DNA of 64,000 bases from Deltaproteobacteria bacterium. Lineage in GTDB: Bacteria; Desulfobacterota; Syntrophia; Syntrophales; JAFGHS01. The stretch covers positions 1 to 64,000 of the forward strand of contig JAFGLN010000015.1 in NCBI GenBank assembly GCA_016928025.1, given 5' to 3'. Position 1 is the first letter of the stretch. Each line of letters begins with the position of its first letter. Both the position numbers and the translations under genes were made by a program. The notes under the pieces were generated by a model. That model worked only from the letters and a program-made list of their open reading frames with translations. It had not been told where the DNA came from and searched no databases. Shown here in pieces: positions 10,334 to 20,066 of the stretch.

Positions 10334-10388
10334 TAATCGAACTATGCCATGATGGCATATAACATGTCATTATGGCATAGTTCGATTA
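10334..10388. repeat. 17-bp inverted repeat containing two operator-like palindromes
   Basis: TAATCGAACTATGCCAT...ATGGCATAGTTCGATTA; nested ATGCCATgATGGCAT (10344-10358) and ATGTCATtATGGCAT (10364-10378). Confidence 0.8.
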
Positions 10389-11761
10389 CAATCGAATAAT
10401 TTTAACTTTCTCTGGAGTGTGCGCAATCCTATCCCGAGAATCCTGGCGGCCTGGGTACGGTTATGCCCCGTTGATTCAAGAACATGCATGATATGTTGTT
10501 TTTCAATTTCATCCAAAGGCATGAGGCCGACACCTCTTTTTCCGGCAGGGGGACGAAACGATTTTATTTCTTGCGCTGAAGCGAGACTCAGAAAAGGTTC
10601 TTCTTCAAGAAGAACGGTCTTGGCGATAATATTTTCCAGTTCCCGCACATTCCCTGGGTACGGATAATCTAAAAGGCACTCCACCAAATCAGGATCTATT
10701 GTTTGAATATTCTTATCGTTTTTTTCAGCATGACGCCGCAGGAAATGCCGGGCCAATGGTAAAATATCGTCTTTTCGCTCTCTCAGCGGAGGTATATTAA
10801 TGTGGAACATATTCAGACGAAAAAACAAATCCTTGCGGAATCGCCCATTTTTTATTTCTTCTTCGATGTCGGCGTTAGTGGCCGAAATGACTCTTACATC
10901 GACATTTCTTGATTCCGTGCTTCCCAGCCTGTACAGTTCGCGTTCCTCGATTACCCGAAGCATTTTACCCTGCAGGGCCTGTTCCAGTTCAGTAATCTCG
11001 TCAAGGAAAAGAGTCCCCCCCTGAGCCGCTTCGAAGAAGCCCTTTTTTTCACTAAAAGCACCGGTATAGGCGCCCTTAACATGACCGAAGAAGTCATCTT
11101 CAAAAAGCGTTTTGCTGAAGGATGCCATATTAACAGCCACAAAGTTGCCGTTTGATCGGTTACTCAGATTATGGATGATTCGGGCCAGCATTTCTTTACC
11201 GGTTCCCGACTCACCCGTAAGGACTACATTATAATCTGTAGGAGCGGCGATTTCGGCCTGATGAAAAACCATAGCCATGGCCTGATCTTCGGCAACCATC
11301 GCTTCAAACGCCGCGGGATTTTTCAAATCGGTGTATGATGGTTTTTTTTCGAACAAGGCCAATTTATTGCGCAAATTGTATCGTTCCAGCGCCCGATTGA
11401 CGGTAATGATTAATTTTTCGCTGTTGACGGGTTTAACCAGATAATCAAACGCACCATACTTCATGGCTTGGACGGCATGCGATACATCATCAACGGCTGT
11501 TATGATGATACATTCTGTGGTCGGAAATTCTTCCTTGACCTGCCGGAGAATGTCCATGCCGCCGATATGGGGCATAATGAGATCCAGCACCAGCAGGTGA
11601 AAACTATTTGTTCTGACTAAATCCATAACCGTTCGGCTGTCGGCCACGACCATCGGTTCCGGCAATCCCGAACTGGCGATGGTTGCTTTAATGCTCAGAA
11701 GAAGCCCGATATCATCATCAACGACCAATACCCGATTTTCCAAACCAGGAGAAGATTTCAT
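10370..11761 (-). CDS. Sigma-54-dependent response regulator (REC-AAA+-Fis HTH)
   Basis: VLVVDDDIGLL receiver, GESGTGKEMLARIIHNLS Walker A, GAYTGAF, C-terminal HNRTQAARILGIGLRTLQRKL Fis HTH. Confidence 0.95.
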   Translation of the reverse strand: MKSSPGLENRVLVVDDDIGLLLSIKATIASSGLPEPMVVADSRTVMDLVRTNSFHLLVLDLIMPHIGGMDILRQVKEEFPTTECIIITAVDDVSHAVQAMKYGAFDYLVKPVNSEKLIITVNRALERYNLRNKLALFEKKPSYTDLKNPAAFEAMVAEDQAMAMVFHQAEIAAPTDYNVVLTGESGTGKEMLARIIHNLSNRSNGNFVAVNMASFSKTLFEDDFFGHVKGAYTGAFSEKKGFFEAAQGGTLFLDEITELEQALQGKMLRVIEERELYRLGSTESRNVDVRVISATNADIEEEIKNGRFRKDLFFRLNMFHINIPPLRERKDDILPLARHFLRRHAEKNDKNIQTIDPDLVECLLDYPYPGNVRELENIIAKTVLLEEEPFLSLASAQEIKSFRPPAGKRGVGLMPLDEIEKQHIMHVLESTGHNRTQAARILGIGLRTLQRKLKLFDCNRTMP

Positions 11762-11780
11762 TGTTTATTCAACGCCCCCA

Positions 11781-14700
11781 TCACGTTTCTATGGAAGGAA
11801 ACATTAACAAAAAGGTGGTTCCTTTTCCCTTTTTGCTTTCAAATGTGATGCTGCCTCCATGGGCCTCAACAATATTATAGGTAATGGAAAGGCCTAGGCC
11901 GATACCTCCCTCGACCTGCTTGTTAGAGACAAAAGGATCAAATATCTTGTCTGCGATTGAGGGATCGATACCTTGACCGTTATCCGATATGGAAACAAAC
12001 ACACATCGATCCTTTTTCTTCAGGCCGGTGGTAATTTCTACCCTACCGTTTTCCTTATCAATAGACTGGATAGCGTTCAAAATGATGTTTATCACGCTTT
12101 GCTCAATGCTGCTCAAATCTCCTTCAATCAGCGGGATATGCACTCCGAGGTCCACATTTAATTCGATCCTTGACGTTTTTAGAGGCATTCGGATGAGTCT
12201 AAGGGCGTTGGTCACCGCTTCATTGATCTGTATGGGACGCCTATCGGTGATATTGGAACGCCTGGCAAAATCTTTTAAATTACCGACTGTTTTAGCCACT
12301 CGATTGGCTGCAAGATCCATATCAGACAAAAGCTGCGGTAAATTATTTTCTAAAAATTCATAGGTCAGGCCGCCATACTTTCTGTCCGGCGATTTTTCGG
12401 CCTGTTCTTTAAGATCAGGTAGCACGTCATGCCAGATTTTTTGCAGAAGGGGTATGTCAAAAATAATTTTATTGACCGGGTTGTTGATCTCATGGGCAAC
12501 GCCGGCCACCAAAGTTCCCATGGTTTCCATTTTCTGGGCGTGGCGAAGCTGAGCTTCCAACTGCTTTCTTTCTTCCTCCGCCCGCTTATGTTCCGTAATG
12601 TCTTCACCGGAGCCAAGAGTGCCGATGATCTTTTGGGTTTCATCCGTTAATACCGTGTTGTGCCACGCAATCGTTCTTTCCTCTCCGGTCTTTGTCAAGA
12701 CAGGATTTTCAAAATATTCGACTGTTGCAAGTTTTCCTTCTATCAACTCCTGAAAAACAGATTGGACTTCATCGCGAATCCGCTCCGGAAGAAATCTGTC
12801 GAACCAGTTCTGCCCCAATATTTCTTCTTCACGATAGCCCAGAACATCGCAACCTTTTTTATTGATCAGGGCAACGGATTGATCTTTATTGATGGCAACC
12901 AATATGACTTCCGCAACGTCAAGGTATTTTTGCGCCCGGTCCCTCTCCTGCTGCAACACCTCCCTCGTCCGTCGGCGCTCCGTAATGTCAACATTGGTCC
13001 CCACCATTCTCGTCGCATTTCCTTCATGATCGCGGCTGACAATCTTGCCCCTCCATAAGAGCCATTTCCATTCGCCGGATTTCGCTTTCATGCGAAATTC
13101 CATTTCAAAGGTCTCCGATGTATCCTTCATAAGATGTAGATATTTCGGAGGGGCATACTCCCGGTCATCAGGATGAATAAGATCGATCCATGTCTCCAGG
13201 GTGGACGGCATTTCATAGGGCTTATAACCGAGCATCGTATAGAAGCGAGGGCTGAAATAGATCTCGTTTATCAGAAGATTCCAATCCCATAAACCGTCAT
13301 AAGTTGCTTCCAGTGTCAACTTCAGACGTTCTTCGCTTTCACGGAGCGCATCTTCCGCCTGTTTTCGGTCCGTAATGTCCTGTCCCTGAGCCAGGGTGGC
13401 AATGACTGTTTTCCCATCATCGACATAGGTGTTATAAGAATTCCAAAAAACAGTGCGGATGTTGCCGTCTTTGCGTCGGACAGGAATCTCTTCCGCTTCC
13501 CAGTTTCCCTCACCCTTGGACGCCTTCTCAACCTTCAGCAGAGAAGACGCACGGGTATTGTCGGGAAATAGAATGTCAATGGGCTGACCGATTATTTCAT
13601 CTTCGGACCAACCACTCATTTTTTCAAAAAAACGATTGATTATGGTTACCCTTTGAGCGGGGTCCCAGACCATGATGGGTGCGTTGGCCGATCGTATCAA
13701 ATTATCCAGATAGTCTGTTGTTTCCTTCAATTCATTTGTTCTTTTCTTAACCTCTCTTTCGAGGGAATAGGACCAACGATAGGCGGAAACGGAAAGAAAA
13801 GACCCGGCTGATATGAGGATGAGCAGAACAAAACCGAATCCAAACACGGCCTCCCGGGCCGCAGCCCGAATGATTCGATCCACTTCAGTGACGGGAGCGG
13901 CAACGGATACAGACCATAACTGATCGACAATGCGGGCCGGTGAATAAGCTATCAACTTTTCTATGTGACCGGTCTGCCCCCGGTGCCAGCCGGAAACATA
14001 GCGTCCTATCCCTTCATTGCCGGCCAGCACACTTCTCTGGATTTGATTGATGGATTCAAAGGTCAGATCGGGACTCTTTTCCGTGCGGATATTGAAAGCA
14101 TCTTGGCCGACAAACTCTTTTTCATAGTGGGCGATAAAATAACCCTCGTGATTGATTAACCAGGCATAGCCGGTTTCTCCCGATACAATGGGTTCAATAA
14201 ACACACGAAAAATATCATCAATATCAAATGAAACAACCAGAGCTCCTCGGAAACGGCTTTTGTCATTTTCTTTTCCATCGGTTCGAAAAATGGGAACGGA
14301 CATTCTGATCCGCTTCTCATTCCGCTCATTGATGATGATGCCGGAAATAGAGACACCTGTCGCTTGCTTTGTTTTTATGAAGAAAGCATCATGACTGTAG
14401 TCCCGATTAATGAGTTTTTGCCGCCAGTCGCTGAAAGGATAAATAAAACGCAAAATGCCAGTCTCATCCAAATACCGGATCGATGTCCGTGGGAGAAAAC
14501 CTTCATACATATTTTGTAGATGCTCAATCCCATCGGGATACATGTTCTGAATCGACGGCAACTTGACGGCGGTGGAAAGAGAGGTGCTGACCTCGGTGAA
14601 ATAGGTTTCGATACTGTTGGCGGTTGATCGGGCCAGAATCAGTTGCTGCTTATTGAATTGATCCAAGGCGGTAAGCCGGCTTTCATAAAAAGCACGCCTT

Positions 14701-14837
14701 CCGAATAACACCGTGATGGCAACAGCAAGGAGTGTAAACGCGATGATAACGCCCATCAACCACCATGACGGTTTTCCGGAACCTTTAAGGAAATGAAGGC
14801 TCTCTATTTTTTTTGAAAATCGCTCGACTCCACGCAT
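11781..14837 (-). CDS. Membrane sensor histidine kinase with extracellular Cache-like domain and multiple PAS domains
   Basis: TM near N-terminus, PAS/PAC motifs, LVAGVAHEINNPVNKI H-box, GIGLGLSITYNIVEAHGG ATPase motif. Confidence 0.93.
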   Translation of the reverse strand: MRGVERFSKKIESLHFLKGSGKPSWWLMGVIIAFTLLAVAITVLFGRRAFYESRLTALDQFNKQQLILARSTANSIETYFTEVSTSLSTAVKLPSIQNMYPDGIEHLQNMYEGFLPRTSIRYLDETGILRFIYPFSDWRQKLINRDYSHDAFFIKTKQATGVSISGIIINERNEKRIRMSVPIFRTDGKENDKSRFRGALVVSFDIDDIFRVFIEPIVSGETGYAWLINHEGYFIAHYEKEFVGQDAFNIRTEKSPDLTFESINQIQRSVLAGNEGIGRYVSGWHRGQTGHIEKLIAYSPARIVDQLWSVSVAAPVTEVDRIIRAAAREAVFGFGFVLLILISAGSFLSVSAYRWSYSLEREVKKRTNELKETTDYLDNLIRSANAPIMVWDPAQRVTIINRFFEKMSGWSEDEIIGQPIDILFPDNTRASSLLKVEKASKGEGNWEAEEIPVRRKDGNIRTVFWNSYNTYVDDGKTVIATLAQGQDITDRKQAEDALRESEERLKLTLEATYDGLWDWNLLINEIYFSPRFYTMLGYKPYEMPSTLETWIDLIHPDDREYAPPKYLHLMKDTSETFEMEFRMKAKSGEWKWLLWRGKIVSRDHEGNATRMVGTNVDITERRRTREVLQQERDRAQKYLDVAEVILVAINKDQSVALINKKGCDVLGYREEEILGQNWFDRFLPERIRDEVQSVFQELIEGKLATVEYFENPVLTKTGEERTIAWHNTVLTDETQKIIGTLGSGEDITEHKRAEEERKQLEAQLRHAQKMETMGTLVAGVAHEINNPVNKIIFDIPLLQKIWHDVLPDLKEQAEKSPDRKYGGLTYEFLENNLPQLLSDMDLAANRVAKTVGNLKDFARRSNITDRRPIQINEAVTNALRLIRMPLKTSRIELNVDLGVHIPLIEGDLSSIEQSVINIILNAIQSIDKENGRVEITTGLKKKDRCVFVSISDNGQGIDPSIADKIFDPFVSNKQVEGGIGLGLSITYNIVEAHGGSITFESKKGKGTTFLLMFPSIET

Positions 14838-15213
14838 ATCTAAAATGCATCCGCCTCTCTGTGATGGATCCGACTTTATTTATCCGTCCTGTCCAGTCGA
14901 ATAAAGGCCGAATTATTTTATTTAGCCCGGTAAATTTATTTACAGAAGATTCACAAAACTGAGAAAACCGAAGACTACGCTATGCCATAAAATTCGCTGA
15001 TTATGAAATCATGTCATCGATGAATAATCCATTAACTATTGGCATATGATATCCAAAGTGGCCAACCAATGGAACGGGAACGGCTGTTTTCGGCCTATAA
15101 TGAATAATTTACACAGGCGGTCTCAAGCTTAAAGTTTGATACCTGAGGAAGACAATACTTATCGGGAATGTTTCTGTTGTTGCCGCAGCCCCCTTTAATT
15201 GATTTCATTAATA

Positions 15214-15318
15214 TTAAAAATATATCACAAAACGTGATAAAAATTCGACAATTATATTTTCATCAAGAAGCGACCGCCCTTGCCGTCTTCTCATGATGGT
15301 TTGCGTATGCTTCATCAT
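15214..15318 (-). CDS. Possible small ORF (34 aa, MMKHTQTIMRRRQGRSLLDENIIVEFLSRFVIYF)
   Basis: Preceded by AGAGGAG at good spacing; no homology recognised. Confidence 0.2.
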   Translation of the reverse strand: MMKHTQTIMRRRQGRSLLDENIIVEFLSRFVIYF

Positions 15319-15684
15319 AAAAAGCTCCTCTCACTACCTCAAAATTTTATATTAATAAAAAGAGAACCGATCATTTGTTTCATCAACCCGGCAGTCCCGC
15401 ACGCACTGAGACTCAATTTGCTGACTTAAGGAGATGATAATATGTTCTTATAACGAATGGAAAAATTTTGGGAACAATCCAGGTATAAAAGCTCCTGCTT
15501 TAAAATCAATCTTTCTAAGATCCCGATAGATTTCGGTCAAGAGAGTGAAAATTTTTTCGACTTGCAAAAGTGAACCGTTAAAATGTATCTTGACCAAACG
15601 GGTCAGTTTTGAGATGGTGGGGAAAAAGTGGGGTTTTTAATTATACTCAATTGCATTTTAGGTTTTTAAACGAAAAGGAGCAGC

Positions 15685-16038
15685 ATGGTCGAGGAACGAA
15701 GAAAGCGAACGAGAATTCCCGTGGAATTTGATGTGAAAATAGTTTTCCGAGACCAAACGATAAAAGTTAAAACCCTGAACATCAGCATGTCCGGTATCAG
15801 GTTTAGAGGCTCGCAGGTATTTCAGGCCGGTGAAAAGTGCGCCATTCATTTGCCCCTCAGCGATGCAGCGCATCTGAGTATCGAAGCCGTCATTCTCCGT
15901 TCAAATGATCAGGAAACCGTTGTCTCATTCCAGTCCATGGATGAAGAGACTTTTTATCACCTGAAAAATATCATCCGGTATAATGCTCCCGATCCTGATC
16001 AAGTTGAAAAAGAATTGACAAAGTCGGCTTTTCCTTAA
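15685..16038 (+). CDS. PilZ domain protein
   Basis: ERRKRTRIPVEFDV...TLNISMSGIRFRG PilZ motifs. Confidence 0.85.
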   Translation: MVEERRKRTRIPVEFDVKIVFRDQTIKVKTLNISMSGIRFRGSQVFQAGEKCAIHLPLSDAAHLSIEAVILRSNDQETVVSFQSMDEETFYHLKNIIRYNAPDPDQVEKELTKSAFP

Positions 16039-16074
16039 TCGGTGCCGTCCCATCACTACTCTGAGGAATAACCG

Positions 16075-16866
16075 TCATAATTTCAGGCAGCCATCAATTG
16101 ATTTCCAAAAGAGGTACTGCCGGACATCGTGGGTCGTCCAGTTCCTGTGATCCCAATCATCTCCGCTTAAGTCGTCGCCTGCATAGAGGTACTGTCCGAA
16201 CTTGACGTTCCTGAAACGGCTTACGGCAATGAAGGCGGAACATTCCATATCCACGGTTAAACATCCTTCGGATACCCGCTGATTAATCTTGTCTTTCGTC
16301 TCCCGGTAAGGGGCATCGGTCGTCCAGGTTCTCCCGATGATATAAGGCATACCGTCTGCCTTCATTTCGTCTTCAAGAACCGCAACTGCCGCATCATCCA
16401 TTTCGATGATGCGGCTTGCCGGCTGGTAATGAAAAGATGTTCCTTCATCCCTCAAGGCCGATGAGGGGATGACGATCTTCCCCGCCTGGATGTCCTTCTT
16501 AAGAACCCCGGCGCCGCCGCAGGCAACGAACCGTTTGAAGCCATAGGCGATGGCCTGTTCGAAAAAGAGGACGGCCAGAGGCGCGCCAATGCCGGAGTAA
16601 TAGATTCCCACATCTTTTCCCTTATAGGGAATGCCGTATAAAGGGAAATCACCGACGTCTTTTGCGAACCGGCCTATCTTCTTTGCTTTTTTTTCGCGAA
16701 CTACCTTCTCGACGACTTCCGGAAAGAAAGTGATGACGCAGCAGTCGGCGCCGGCAATGGGTCGCTTAAGTCCCGCCGCATTAATCAATGCGCAGGGATT
16801 GCCGTCGAAATCGGTTAATGGAATGTCCATAGGGGTAAATATTTGTTTATTGTTTTTCATCATCAT
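16075..16866 (-). CDS. Nucleoside phosphorylase
   Basis: YYSGIGAPLAVLFFEQAIAYGFKRFVACGGAGVL and TVDMECSAFIAVSRF typical of uridine/purine nucleoside phosphorylases. Confidence 0.85.
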   Translation of the reverse strand: MMMKNNKQIFTPMDIPLTDFDGNPCALINAAGLKRPIAGADCCVITFFPEVVEKVVREKKAKKIGRFAKDVGDFPLYGIPYKGKDVGIYYSGIGAPLAVLFFEQAIAYGFKRFVACGGAGVLKKDIQAGKIVIPSSALRDEGTSFHYQPASRIIEMDDAAVAVLEDEMKADGMPYIIGRTWTTDAPYRETKDKINQRVSEGCLTVDMECSAFIAVSRFRNVKFGQYLYAGDDLSGDDWDHRNWTTHDVRQYLFWKSIDGCLKL

Positions 16867-16919
16867 AGCGAAGAATTATATGATTCTCTGTTAATACGTT
16901 TTAATATCTTGAAGCCTTG

Positions 16920-19094
16920 TCAGTCCATATTCCGTATCAGCCAATCGTTATACTCCACCAACCGGGCCAGAACGTTGACGGCGCGCTCCGGCGTCAGGAA
17001 GGACACGCCCTTATAATCCTTGCCGGGCAGCTCTTCGACGATATTGGCCCCTTCGTAATCGAGAAGCCGGACGCCGATGATCGGCTTTTGATACTGTTCC
17101 ATCAGCCTGATGGTTTGATCGAAGAACTCTTTTTCACCGTCATCGACAAACTGCGACTGCATTTCCAGATCTTCTTTGACAAGGCCCGGATGGGCCACCG
17201 TATTGGCCTTAATCATATTAGTCACCATGTACTGCCTGCCGACGGCGCCAAGATGGATTAGGGCGTCGCACCCGTCCCATTTAACCAGTTCCTCAATGAT
17301 TCTGAATGGAATAGACGGGTCCCATTCTCCCACCAAATCGACGGGATTTGTGCGGCTCCAGTAAGGGGGAAGGATCTTGTCAATCTCGGCGATCAAATCC
17401 AACGACAATGGGGGGACTTCGAGACCTGATTCGATGCAGGCATCGGTGGCGACAACGCCCCAGCCCCCCCCGAGGGTCATGACGGCCACGCGGTTCCCTT
17501 TGGGCAAGGGCAGGGCGGAAAAGCCCGTGGACAGATCGAGAAGCTCCATGGGTCTTTTGGCCAACACGATCCCCGCCTGGCGGCAGGCGGCATTGAAGAT
17601 TTCAATATTGGATGCCAGGGCGCCCGCATGGCTCGCGGCGGCACGGTTTCCCGCGTCGGTTCGCCCGCCTTTCAAAACGATGATCGGTTTTTTCCTGGAA
17701 ACCCGGGTAGCCTCCTCGACAAATCGCCGGCCGTCCTTGACACTCTCAATGTAAAGGACGGTCGTTTTCGTCAGGTCGTCATGTTCGAAACCGCGAATGA
17801 AATCTTCGATGGTGATCATGGCTTCATTACCGGACCCGCAAAAGGCCCGGATCCCGATCTCTTCCTGTTCGGCAAAACAGATAAGTTGTGTTCCCAGATT
17901 GCCCGACTGGGAAACCAGGCCGATGGAGCCGGGTTTGGGCCAGGAGGGCGTCCCGGTGCAGTAGAATTTTGTGTGGGGATTGCAGATTCCCATCGTGTTG
18001 GGCCCCAGGATCAGGATACCGGCCTTGGCGGCTTCTTCCACGAGGTGCTGTTCCAACTGTCTTCCTTCCTCGCCCGTCTCAGCGAAACCCGATGTGATCA
18101 GAAGCATGTGTTTGATGCCCTTGGCCTGGAATTGAGGAAGCAGATTCAACACATGGGCGGCCGGCAGGGTGACGATGCCCAGGTCGACGTCGCCGGGTAT
18201 GTCCGCAATCGATTCGTAGACCGAACGGCCGAAGATCGGCTCACCTTTGACATTGACCAGATAGGTATCTCCTTCGAAGCCTCCGGCCGCACAGTTCGTA
18301 AACAGCATCTGCCCCCATTTGCCAAACTGGGCCGAGGCGCCAATAAAGGCGATCGATCGGGGCGCAAAAATTTCATGGATGTCTCGGATATCGACAGTAG
18401 GACGGCTTTTCGTGGCCTCCGGCCTTTTTCCGAGCACGATGAGGGCGTCAACTGCGGTGAGATGTCCGTCGGTGTCGGCGATAAGGGGATTGATGTCCAC
18501 CTCCGTGACATTCTCCAACTCGAGTCCGAGGCAGGCCAGGCCGACCAGCGTCTTAATGAGTTCCTCCCGGTTCACAGGTGCATCGCCGCGAAAAGCCTGC
18601 AAGACACGCTTGGTACGAAGCTCGTCAATCATGGCCTCCGCCTGCGCCTCCTTCAAGGGTGCCACACGGAAGGTCACATCCCCGATGGCCTCTGTAAAGA
18701 TGCCGCCCAGACCGAACATAATGACGGGACCAAACTGGGGATCGCAGGACAAGCCCGCCACAAATTCCCGGCGGCCGGCGATCATGGGCTGCACGAGATA
18801 ACCATCGAGGTCGGCGCCCGCCGCTTCGCCGACGGCCTGCGCGGCCGCCAGAATTTCGTCTTTATTTTTGAGATTGAGGCGAACCAGTCCCCGCTCCGTT
18901 TTGTGGGTCAGTTTGGAGCCCAATCCCTTCAGGACAGCCGGATATCCGATCTGATCGCCGAGCTTTGCGGCTTCTTCAGGCGTTGACGCAATCACCTCTT
19001 TCACGACCGGAATGCCGTAAGCGTCCAGAATCTGTTTCGCTTCCGCTTCCGTCAGGGTGAATCGGCTTTCCGCTTTTGCCTTATTGATGAGCAT
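16920..19094 (-). CDS. Acetate--CoA ligase (ADP-forming)-type acyl-CoA synthetase, fused ATP-grasp and CoA-binding/ligase domains
   Basis: N-terminal ATP-grasp (YPAVLKGLGSKLTHKTERGLVRLNL), C-terminal FAPRSIAFIGASAQFGKWG and GLVSQSGNLGTQ; 724 aa. Confidence 0.9.
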   Translation of the reverse strand: MLINKAKAESRFTLTEAEAKQILDAYGIPVVKEVIASTPEEAAKLGDQIGYPAVLKGLGSKLTHKTERGLVRLNLKNKDEILAAAQAVGEAAGADLDGYLVQPMIAGRREFVAGLSCDPQFGPVIMFGLGGIFTEAIGDVTFRVAPLKEAQAEAMIDELRTKRVLQAFRGDAPVNREELIKTLVGLACLGLELENVTEVDINPLIADTDGHLTAVDALIVLGKRPEATKSRPTVDIRDIHEIFAPRSIAFIGASAQFGKWGQMLFTNCAAGGFEGDTYLVNVKGEPIFGRSVYESIADIPGDVDLGIVTLPAAHVLNLLPQFQAKGIKHMLLITSGFAETGEEGRQLEQHLVEEAAKAGILILGPNTMGICNPHTKFYCTGTPSWPKPGSIGLVSQSGNLGTQLICFAEQEEIGIRAFCGSGNEAMITIEDFIRGFEHDDLTKTTVLYIESVKDGRRFVEEATRVSRKKPIIVLKGGRTDAGNRAAASHAGALASNIEIFNAACRQAGIVLAKRPMELLDLSTGFSALPLPKGNRVAVMTLGGGWGVVATDACIESGLEVPPLSLDLIAEIDKILPPYWSRTNPVDLVGEWDPSIPFRIIEELVKWDGCDALIHLGAVGRQYMVTNMIKANTVAHPGLVKEDLEMQSQFVDDGEKEFFDQTIRLMEQYQKPIIGVRLLDYEGANIVEELPGKDYKGVSFLTPERAVNVLARLVEYNDWLIRNMD

Positions 19095-19458
19095 TTTGAC
19101 ATTTATATCTTACCCTCGTTTAATGATTTAAAGAAACGACATCGTCTTTTTTTACGGAGAAACTTTTCCCTTGTCAAAGGAATTTGTGTAAGACTATAAA
19201 AAAAAGCCGCTCATCTCGTAGGCGGTTTTCAGGTTAGCGATCCGCCACCGACAGCATTTTATCTTCGTCTCGGTCAAGCTCTCCAGTTAATAACAAGGCG
19301 AGTTGTCGTAATAGTATACCTGCCCTATAATTCGCTTCCAAAATTCAATTGACATGCTCAAGCCTCTTTCATATATTAATAAAGGAAAGCGATCAATAAT
19401 CAATAGGTTGTTAATGTTAAACGGGTGACGCCATTCGACAAAAAGAAAGGAGGATGCC

Positions 19459-19905
19459 ATGGAAACGCCTAAAAGAATCTTGGTACCGACCGATTTTTCA
19501 GAGTCCGCAGAAAAAGCCTTAGATTATGCCCTGATGCTGGCCCATGAATTCGATGCGGAGTTATATCTGCTTCACATCATCTCCGACATCGATCACCATG
19601 CCATTGATTACAGTCTGACGGAAAGCATGGTCAAGCAATACAGGGAGACCAGTTTTAATAATTCAAAAGAAAAAATGGGAAATGAAATCAAAAAGCGTCC
19701 TGAAACAAAAGATATGAAAGTTATAACCGAAATCAGGATTGGTCATCCTTACCAGGAGATTCTGAATGTAACCGAACAAAAGAAAATTGACTTAATTGTT
19801 ATCTCCACACACGGCAGAAGCGCTTTTATTCATCAGATCATGGGCAGTGTCGCTGAGCGTGTACTGCGCGGAGCGAAATGCCCGATCCTGCTGATGCGGT
19901 TTTAG
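19459..19905 (+). CDS. Universal stress protein
   Basis: RILVPTDFSESAEKALDYALMLA ... VISTHGRSAFIHQIMGSVAERVLRGAKCPILL. Confidence 0.93.
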   Translation: METPKRILVPTDFSESAEKALDYALMLAHEFDAELYLLHIISDIDHHAIDYSLTESMVKQYRETSFNNSKEKMGNEIKKRPETKDMKVITEIRIGHPYQEILNVTEQKKIDLIVISTHGRSAFIHQIMGSVAERVLRGAKCPILLMRF

Positions 19906-20066
19906 CAATATCAAAGTAAACGCGTCTTCAAACAAGGGACAATCATCCAGTTGATGCGTCGATCACATTTTGCATACAATGCCTTCGTTTGGATGCGGGT
20001 TTTTAATCAAAGTCCTTGTTTATGTATATATTTCTGCGATCAATGAGCTCTGATGAACCCGGCCGA

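Noticed and set aside
10355-10370. Sigma54 -24/-12 promoter near the palindromes (TGGCATATAACATGT)
   Set aside because: Lacks the required GC at -12; no convincing sigma54 promoter found by eye in 9.5-10.4 kb or upstream of the HK.
17628-18986. 452-aa + strand ORF
   Set aside because: Antisense to the acetate-CoA ligase gene, which has clear family motifs; the + ORF has no recognisable domains. Same reasoning applies to 25935..27395 (opposite ilvB) and 54264..55610 (opposite ettA).
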